Below, piece by piece: positions 1 through 4,861 of a stretch of DNA of 6,826 nt (its first letter is position 1; every line of letters starts with the position of its first letter). Source of the stretch: Thermoflexus sp. (GTDB taxonomy: Bacteria; Chloroflexota; Anaerolineae; Thermoflexales; Thermoflexaceae); the NCBI RefSeq assembly GCF_034432235.1, contig NZ_DAOUCJ010000013.1, positions 1-6,826 of the forward strand, read 5' to 3'. Both the position numbers and the translations under genes were made by a program. The notes under the pieces are model-generated. The model saw nothing but the letters and a program-made list of their open reading frames with translations. It did no database searches and was not told the DNA's origin.

Positions 1-1989
1 CGCCGGTTGTGGATGGCCTTCATCCTGCCCTTGATCTCTCTGGGAGGGCTGGGCCTGTCGCTGAATCTCGGAGCTCCGGCCGCTCTGGCTCAGGGTGGCC
101 TCCTGAAGGCCCAGCCCCACAGCGTGGACATCACCCGTTTCCCCACGGTGACGGTCTTCTTTCAGCTGGTGGATCTCTCAAGGGGGCTGCCTACCGCCCA
201 GCGGGTGGAGGTCCGATCCGTGCGGGAGGATGGCCAGGAGATCCCATCGGGCGAATGGAAGCTCGATCTGGAGGATCGGGGGGCAGATATTGTGATCCTC
301 CTGGATGCCAGCCAGAGCATTCTCAGCCCCCAATCCCGAGGCTATACCGGGGAACCCCGTCTGAGCGAGGCTCGAGAGTTTGTGTCCAAGGTGGCCCAGG
401 GTAAGTCCGCTTCGTCCCGGATGGTGCTGATCGCCCCGGTTGGCGATCGGATCGATTTCATCGGCCCCCGGCAATTAACGAACAATGGCGGGGATGTCTC
501 GAACGCTCTGCAGCAGTTTTCGTTCCCTCCGCGCCCCAAGGGAAAGGAGGCCACGCCCCTCTTCGATCTGCTCAGCCGCGCTGTGGAGATCCTGACGCAG
601 CGGCCGGACGCTACAGGACGCCCCGGAGTCGTGATCGTATTGTCGGACGGCATTGATTTCCTGAGCGATCAGCAGGTGGTCGATGTCACCGGGCGCGCTA
701 TGGATAACCGCATCGTGGTCCATGCCGTTCAGATCGGGCCGGCCCAGGGGAAGGGCAGCGAGCGGGCCATGGAGAACATGCGTCGCATCGCCGGGCAGAC
801 CGGCGGGCAGGTTCTGATTTTCGGCCAGAGCGATCCGGAGCCCTTTTATCAATCCCTCAAGGCGTGGGCACAGGTTCAGACTCTGCACTACCGCTCTCGG
901 GTCCGTCAGAGCGGGACGCACCAGATCGATCTGCAAATGGTTTCCGGCGGGCAACCCCTGGGCGTTTCGGCCAGCTATGCGATCCATCTGAGCCCGCCTC
1001 AGGTCGAGCTGGATTGGGAGGGCCGTTCCGAGGGTCGGGGAGGGGAGAGTTCCCCCATCCTGGTGAGTGAGACGCCCTCCCTTCCGCTCACGATCCGCAT
1101 CCGATGGGCGGATTCGTATGAGCACGGGAACGTGGCGATCCGTCAGATTCGGATCGGGGAGAGCGTGGCGGGTTTTGAGAAGACCGGCGGACAGGTGGAA
1201 GGGGGCGCGGTCATCGTGCAGGGCATCGTGGACCTGAGTCAGGCTCCCCAGGGCATCTATCCGATCCGGGTGGATGTGGAAGATGGCCTGGGGTTGTCCG
1301 GCACCGGAGAAGGCCCGCTGATCCGCCAGCGGATCGTGCCCCCATCGCCGGCCGGGCGAGGATTGCTCGACGTCCTGCCGTTGGCCTCATGCGTGGTCGC
1401 TCTAGTCGCCCTGATGGTGGCGGCCATCGCGATCACCCGGGTGCCTCGCCTCCGGGAGGCCGCCGTCTCCATGACTCAGCCCGTCGTCCAGCGGATCAAG
1501 GAGGTCACCGAGCCTTTCTTCCCATCCGGAGCGGCCCGGGGATCCGAGCCCGCCCGGGCCTGGCTGGTCGTGGTGGAAGGGGAGGCGGAGCGGCGCACCA
1601 TCCCCATCCGCAGCACGCACGTTCGTCTGGGGAGGGATGAAACCCTGGCTAATATCACCTTCACCGATCGTTCGGTCTCCCGTTTGCACTGTCGCATTGA
1701 GGAGGTAGAGGAGGGAGTTTTCTACATCTACGATGAAGGCAGCACCAGTGGCACCTATGTGAACTACGAGCAGGTTCCCATTAATGGGACCCGTCTCCAG
1801 GATGGGGATCTGATCAACCTGGGCCGGGTGCAGCTGCACTTCCAGCTGCGCCTGAATCAGCAGGAGATCCGTCCGCCCGGGCCTGCCTCGAAGCCGGAGG
1901 AGAAGAAAACCCAGGACGAGGGCAAAACCCAGCCGTTGCGGGAGGTGGATGATCGAACCCAGGTTTTCCATGAGCCCGGCGCTGGATGA
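1..1989 (+). CDS. VWA-TM-FHA membrane protein, 5' end probably outside window
   Basis: Probable phosphothreonine reader with an extracytoplasmic VWA domain. Residues are counted from the TTG at 7. A signal peptide covers about 1-29 (hydrophobic core, then APAALAQG). The frame is open to base 1 and codes Arg-Arg just before the TTG, so the true start and basic n-region probably lie upstream; TTG 7 and ATG 13 are alternatives. The VWA domain covers about 93-290 with a full MIDAS metal site: DASQS (D100, S102, S104), T183 and D214. Beta-rich, possibly Ig-like sequence fills 290-445. One membrane helix lies at about 453-477, followed by basic residues (R478, R481, R483), which puts the C-terminus in the cytoplasm. 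An FHA domain covers about 530-615, with G542-R543, S558-R-L-H561 and STSGT at 579-583; the usual Asn of the STNGT motif is Ser581. The tail ends DDRTQVFHEP. The kinase and phosphatase genes follow directly. Domain calls are firm; ligand and partner are unknown. Confidence 0.9.
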   Translation, partial: RRLWMAFILPLISLGGLGLSLNLGAPAALAQGGLLKAQPHSVDITRFPTVTVFFQLVDLSRGLPTAQRVEVRSVREDGQEIPSGEWKLDLEDRGADIVILLDASQSILSPQSRGYTGEPRLSEAREFVSKVAQGKSASSRMVLIAPVGDRIDFIGPRQLTNNGGDVSNALQQFSFPPRPKGKEATPLFDLLSRAVEILTQRPDATGRPGVVIVLSDGIDFLSDQQVVDVTGRAMDNRIVVHAVQIGPAQGKGSERAMENMRRIAGQTGGQVLIFGQSDPEPFYQSLKAWAQVQTLHYRSRVRQSGTHQIDLQMVSGGQPLGVSASYAIHLSPPQVELDWEGRSEGRGGESSPILVSETPSLPLTIRIRWADSYEHGNVAIRQIRIGESVAGFEKTGGQVEGGAVIVQGIVDLSQAPQGIYPIRVDVEDGLGLSGTGEGPLIRQRIVPPSPAGRGLLDVLPLASCVVALVALMVAAIAITRVPRLREAAVSMTQPVVQRIKEVTEPFFPSGAARGSEPARAWLVVVEGEAERRTIPIRSTHVRLGRDETLANITFTDRSVSRLHCRIEEVEEGVFYIYDEGSTSGTYVNYEQVPINGTRLQDGDLINLGRVQLHFQLRLNQQEIRPPGPASKPEEKKTQDEGKTQPLREVDDRTQVFHEPGAG

Positions 1990-2044
1990 GCGGCCCGGCG
2001 GGCTTCCCAGGATGTGCATCCGGGCTTTCCGCGAATCCGACCAC

Positions 2045-2052
2045 GGAGGTGA
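2045..2052 (+). promoter_or_regulatory. Ribosome binding site of the kinase gene
   Basis: GGAGGTGA is a near-perfect Shine-Dalgarno sequence. Its GGAGG core ends 5 nt before ATG 2055. This decides the kinase start: the in-frame ATG at 1986 overlaps the upstream stop as ATGA but would add 23 residues that look like translated spacer and resemble no kinase N-terminus. Confidence 0.8.
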
Positions 2053-2054
2053 AG

Positions 2055-3377
2055 ATGCAAAGCGGTTCTCTGCCGCGCATCGATCATTTCGAGATCGAGC
2101 GCCCCCTCCACGAGGGCGGGATGGGGATCCTATACCTGGCCCGCGATACCCGGCGGGGCGCGTGGGTGGTCCTCAAGGTTTCCCGACAGGTGAAGCCCCG
2201 TGCCGATCACGACCGGGAGCGCACAGCCGCCGAACAGGCTTTCTACGAAGAGGCGCTCCAGGCAGAGGTGGAGGTCCTGCGGGATCTCCACCATCCTCAT
2301 ATCGTGCGGTTGTATCCTCTGGAGGAAGGACCTCGAGCGATTTACAGCAAGAGAGCTCCGAATGGCTCCTGGTATTTCGCCATGGAGCGGCTGGGAGGGG
2401 GCAGCCTGGAGGAGCTGCTCAAACGGCATCCCCGCCTGCCCATCGAGGTGGCAGTGGAGATCGCCTACCAGGTGGCGATGGCCCTGGAGTATCTCCACGC
2501 CCGCGGGATCGCCCATCGGGATATCAAACCAAACAATATCCTGTTCCGACGGCCGGTTCAGGAGGGGATCGAGGCCGTGCTCGTGGATTTCGGCCTCGCC
2601 CAGCGCCAGCGGGCCCGAGGGCTGGAAGCGGGGACCTTGCTCTATATGGCTCCCGAGCAAATCGAGCAGGAAAGAGGGGGAACGGCTCGCCCGGATCCGC
2701 GGCCGGCGGATATTTATGCCCTGGGGGTGGTGCTGTATCGAATGGTGACCGGCCGCCTGCCTTTCGAGGGGCGGGATCGGGACCAGCTGACCAGCGCGAT
2801 CCGCAAGAGCATGCCGACCCGCCCGTCGGTTCTCCGGAGGGAGATCCCGGCCCCGCTGGATGATCTGATCGCGGAGATGCTGGCCAAGGATCCCGATCGA
2901 CGGCCGACAGCCTCCCTGGTGGCCCGCCGGCTGAACGAGGCGGTGCCATGGCACCGTCGTTTCATTGAGGAAGAGGGGGATCTCTCCCCGCGTCCCGCTT
3001 CACCCAGGCCAGCGACCTCACCATCCGGTTTCTCTCCCGTGTGGGGATTCATCACCCTGGCCCTGCTGGTTCTAACGGTGGTGGGCTGGGGCCTGTATCT
3101 CAGCAGTGGGCGGAGCATTCGCCTCTCCGAACCTACCGTCATGCCGACTCCCGCGGTGCGTGTAAGCCCCACCCCTCTGATTGTGACGGGGGGAGGGCAG
3201 GGGACGATGTCTACTCCAACGATCCAACGATCTCCATCCCATCGGGGCCCACTTCCACGCCGATTCCGAGCCCCACACGCTTGCCCACACCCACGCCGCT
3301 TCCTGTATCCACACCTTTGCCGACGCCATGAAGGCCCCAACCTCCCTTCGAGCCGAGCGGAGGGCATGCCAGCATAA
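2055..3377 (+). CDS. Transmembrane Hanks-type Ser/Thr protein kinase, C-terminal tail frameshifted
   Basis: Phosphorylates Ser/Thr on cytoplasmic proteins using ATP; the FHA protein upstream is a likely partner. As it reads now it has 440 residues. The kinase domain covers about 10-295: G-loop LHEGGMG at 18-24, Lys41 in VVLKV, probable helix-C Glu71, HRDIKPNN at 154-161 (catalytic D156, N161), DFG at 178-180, MAPEQ at 198-202, DIYALG at 219-224 and DRRP at 281-284. All core catalytic residues are present. Two oddities: the first G-loop glycine is His19, and the loop between DFG and APE has no Ser/Thr except T194 of the P+1 loop. A Pro/Ser-rich linker (310-328) leads to a membrane helix at about 329-350. 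Outside, TPTPAVRVSPTP and GGG follow, then from residue 391 an Arg-rich sequence produced by an 8-bp duplication. Without the duplication the protein would be 422 residues with a Thr-Pro tail. No PASTA repeats are present. The phosphatase gene starts 17 nt after the present stop. Confidence 0.92.
   Translation: MQSGSLPRIDHFEIERPLHEGGMGILYLARDTRRGAWVVLKVSRQVKPRADHDRERTAAEQAFYEEALQAEVEVLRDLHHPHIVRLYPLEEGPRAIYSKRAPNGSWYFAMERLGGGSLEELLKRHPRLPIEVAVEIAYQVAMALEYLHARGIAHRDIKPNNILFRRPVQEGIEAVLVDFGLAQRQRARGLEAGTLLYMAPEQIEQERGGTARPDPRPADIYALGVVLYRMVTGRLPFEGRDRDQLTSAIRKSMPTRPSVLRREIPAPLDDLIAEMLAKDPDRRPTASLVARRLNEAVPWHRRFIEEEGDLSPRPASPRPATSPSGFSPVWGFITLALLVLTVVGWGLYLSSGRSIRLSEPTVMPTPAVRVSPTPLIVTGGGQGTMSTPTIQRSPSHRGPLPRRFRAPHACPHPRRFLYPHLCRRHEGPNLPSSRAEGMPA
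3215..3232 (+). repeat. 8-bp tandem duplication causing a frameshift
   Basis: TCCAACGA occurs twice in direct tandem followed by TC, a period-8 repeat of 18 nt. Eight is not a multiple of three. Up to Ile390 the kinase frame gives STPTI. With both copies it continues QRSPSHRG, while with one copy it continues SIPSGPTSTP. It could be a replication-slippage duplication, a phase-variable site or an assembly error. Confidence 0.85.
3233..3331 (+). other. Displaced (out-of-frame) Thr-Pro tail of the kinase
   Basis: In the frame one base behind that of the kinase, this stretch encodes 32 residues rich in Pro and Thr (SIPSGPTSTPIPSPT, then TP and LP repeats) and ends at TGA 3329-3331. It matches the phosphatase tail (PSGEPTSTPVPTPT) in composition and in order. 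I read it as the original C-terminus of the kinase, now separated from its frame by the duplication just upstream. It is not an independent gene, as it has no start or ribosome site of its own. Confidence 0.75.
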
Positions 3378-3380
3378 GGG

Positions 3381-3388
3381 AAAGGAGG
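3381..3388 (+). promoter_or_regulatory. Ribosome binding site of the phosphatase gene
   Basis: AAAGGAGG sits 6 nt before ATG 3395 and fixes that start. It lies just after the present kinase stop (3375-3377). If the kinase frame were restored, it would lie about 50 nt after the kinase stop, in a normal short spacer. Confidence 0.8.
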
Positions 3389-3394
3389 TTCAGG

Positions 3395-4690
3395 ATGGCG
3401 GTTCGCATCCGTCCGAAGGACCCAGGGGCCAGGAAGCCCCATCGTCCCAGCCAGGTTCCTCCCGAGGCCCAGGCCCCCCGGATGTTTCAGGAAACCCATG
3501 CCGGGATGAGCGGGAAGAACAATGAGGACGCCGTGGAGACCGGAGTGGTTCCGGGCCCGAACGGGCGGCCGCGTTATGTGGCGATCGTGGCCGATGGCAT
3601 CGGTGGCCACGCCTCCGGCGAGGTGGCCAGCCATATGGCCCTCCGCCATGTGATGGATTTCCTGAACCAGCATCCGATGGCTCCTCTGCCCCAGGCTCTG
3701 GTTCAGGCGGTGACCCGGGCCAACCAGGCGGTGTTTACGGAGAGCCAGAAGAAGGATCTCTGGAAGGGCATGGGCACCACTCTGACCATCGCGGTGGTGG
3801 AGGACGGCTGTCTGTATCTGGCTCACGTGGGCGACTCCCGGGCCTACCTCATCCGGGGGGAACGGATCGTGCAGCTCACAGTGGACCACACATGGGCTCA
3901 GGAAGCCATTGAGGCCGGCCGGCTGACCCCGGAGGAGGCTCGTACCCATCCCAATCGAAACGTCCTGAAACGCTATGTGGGCATCCAGCCGGAGGTGGAA
4001 GTGGATCTTCGGATCACGCCGCCGAACGGGGATGGTCCCCCAGATCCCCGCCATCAGCCCCTCGCCCTTCAGCCGGGCGATGTGGTCTTGCTGTGCACCG
4101 ATGGGCTTCACGACCTGATCTCCGACGAGCGGATCCTGGAGATCGTCCGCACCCGTCCCGGAGATCAGGCGGTGAAGGCCTTGGTGGCGGCGGCCAATGC
4201 GGCGGGCGGCCCGGACAACATCTCGGTCGCTATGATCGAGCTGCCGGGGCGCAAAATCGCGCGTCCTCCCCTCCGGCTTTCTCTGCCTCCCCTGACGCTC
4301 CCAATGGCGGCGGGTGCCCTTGTCCTCGGTCTGGGTCTGATCCTGGCCTGGGCCTGGCTCTTCCGGGGAGGGTCAGGGGAGGAGGATGCTGGCGGATTTC
4401 GCCGTTCCCGCTCTGGAACGCCGATCGTCATCCAGGGCGGAGGGGCGACTTCCCATGCTCCGGTGATCGGTCCATCCGGGGAGCCGACCTCTACGCCCGT
4501 GCCCACTCCGACCCCATCGCCGACTCCAACCCCCCGGCCCTCGCCGACCTTCACCCGCACCCCCACGCCCACGTCGACCTTTACACCGACGCCTTCTCCG
4601 ATGCCATCGGGTGGTGGCGGCGGTGGAGGCGGTGGGGGTGGCGGTGGCGGTGGAGGTGGAGGAAATCCCCCCCCTTCCATTGGACCATAG
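3395..4690 (+). CDS. Membrane-anchored PP2C-family Ser/Thr phosphatase
   Basis: Metal-dependent phosphatase that removes phosphate from Ser/Thr, the presumed counterpart of the kinase encoded just upstream; similar in layout to PstP/PrpC proteins. It has 431 residues. A basic, Pro-rich extension covers 1-30. The PP2C domain covers about 31-284: NNEDA at 42-46, ADGIGGH at 66-72 (metal ligand D67), GMGTT at 125-129, GDSRAYL at 146-152, TDGL at 235-238 (D236) and GPDN at 272-275 (D274). The metal-binding set looks complete. A Pro-rich insert lies at about 208-222. Basic residues (RKIARPPLR) precede a membrane helix at about 301-323, placing the enzyme inside the cell. Outside are a GTPIVIQGGG segment, a Thr-Pro stalk (364-404), 18 consecutive glycines (406-423) and NPPPSIGP. 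The tail resembles that of the kinase before its frameshift. Family and topology are secure; specific substrates are not known. Confidence 0.94.
   Translation: MAVRIRPKDPGARKPHRPSQVPPEAQAPRMFQETHAGMSGKNNEDAVETGVVPGPNGRPRYVAIVADGIGGHASGEVASHMALRHVMDFLNQHPMAPLPQALVQAVTRANQAVFTESQKKDLWKGMGTTLTIAVVEDGCLYLAHVGDSRAYLIRGERIVQLTVDHTWAQEAIEAGRLTPEEARTHPNRNVLKRYVGIQPEVEVDLRITPPNGDGPPDPRHQPLALQPGDVVLLCTDGLHDLISDERILEIVRTRPGDQAVKALVAAANAAGGPDNISVAMIELPGRKIARPPLRLSLPPLTLPMAAGALVLGLGLILAWAWLFRGGSGEEDAGGFRRSRSGTPIVIQGGGATSHAPVIGPSGEPTSTPVPTPTPSPTPTPRPSPTFTRTPTPTSTFTPTPSPMPSGGGGGGGGGGGGGGGGGGNPPPSIGP
4484..4606 (+). repeat. Thr-Pro stalk coding repeat
   Basis: Low-complexity coding sequence for phosphatase residues 364-404, mostly alternating Thr/Ser and Pro. 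Pro/Thr stalks of this kind usually act as extended linkers outside the membrane and can be glycosylated; that role is inferred here. Confidence 0.85.
4610..4663 (+). repeat. GGN repeat coding 18 consecutive glycines
   Basis: Eighteen glycine codons in a row: 8 GGT, 5 GGC, 4 GGA and 1 GGG by hand count. The mixed codons argue against a very recent single-unit expansion. The stretch is close to the phosphatase C-terminus, with only NPPPSIGP after it. Confidence 0.95.
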
Positions 4691-4731
4691 ATTCCGGGCC
4701 TTCCGGTGAGGAAACTCTCGGAGGGGTGACG

Positions 4732-4803
4732 ATGAAGCATGGGGCCTGGTGCCGCTCCGCTTTCGAGGTGGAGGGGATGCGAACGGTGGGCGAGGATGTT
4801 TGA
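4732..4803 (+). CDS. Doubtful 23-codon ORF in the gap
   Basis: An ATG at 4732 preceded by GGAGGGG (4720-4726) opens 23 codons (MKHGAWCRSAF...GEDV) ending at TGA 4801. Only the ribosome-site spacing supports it. There is no hydrophobic segment or recognisable motif. It could be a leader peptide for the surface protein downstream or simply a chance ORF in a 171-bp gap that otherwise shows no clear element. Confidence 0.15.
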   Translation: MKHGAWCRSAFEVEGMRTVGEDV

Positions 4804-4850
4804 AAGCATGACCCGAGCCCTTGGATCGACCTCAGGATTCCGCCCTGTGG

Positions 4851-4855
4851 GGAGG
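4851..4855 (+). promoter_or_regulatory. Ribosome binding site of the surface-protein gene
   Basis: GGAGG (in GGGGAGGCAG) ends 6 nt before ATG 4862 and 3 nt before the adjacent ATG 4859. The 6-nt spacing equals that of the phosphatase gene, so 4862 is preferred. Another in-frame ATG at 4808 lacks a comparable site and would put a long polar stretch before the signal peptide. Confidence 0.65.
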
Positions 4856-4861
4856 CAGATG

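Noticed and set aside
1973..2004. Inverted repeat AGCCCG...CGGGCT around the stop of the VWA-FHA gene
   Set aside because: Only a 6-bp stem with a 20-nt loop and no U-tract; not convincing as terminator or attenuator.
1986..2054. Kinase start at ATG 1986 overlapping the upstream stop (ATGA)
   Set aside because: ATG 2055 has a near-perfect ribosome site, and the extra 23 residues look like translated spacer. Translational coupling is possible but not needed.
2714..4111. Long antisense ORF opposite the kinase and phosphatase genes
   Set aside because: Typical shadow frame in GC-rich DNA; it runs across the gap between two well-supported genes and shows no family motif.
1..4690. Kinase, PP2C and FHA set as part of a type VI secretion system
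   Set aside because: No Tss/Hcp/VgrG-like gene is visible, and the proteins have Thr-Pro stalks and an exported VWA domain instead.
4800..4828. TTGAAA as a -35 box for the surface-protein gene
   Set aside because: No -10-like sequence at 16-18 nt downstream.
4808..4861. Upstream in-frame ATG 4808 as start of the surface protein
   Set aside because: No good ribosome site at this ATG; it would add 18 polar residues before an otherwise normal signal peptide.
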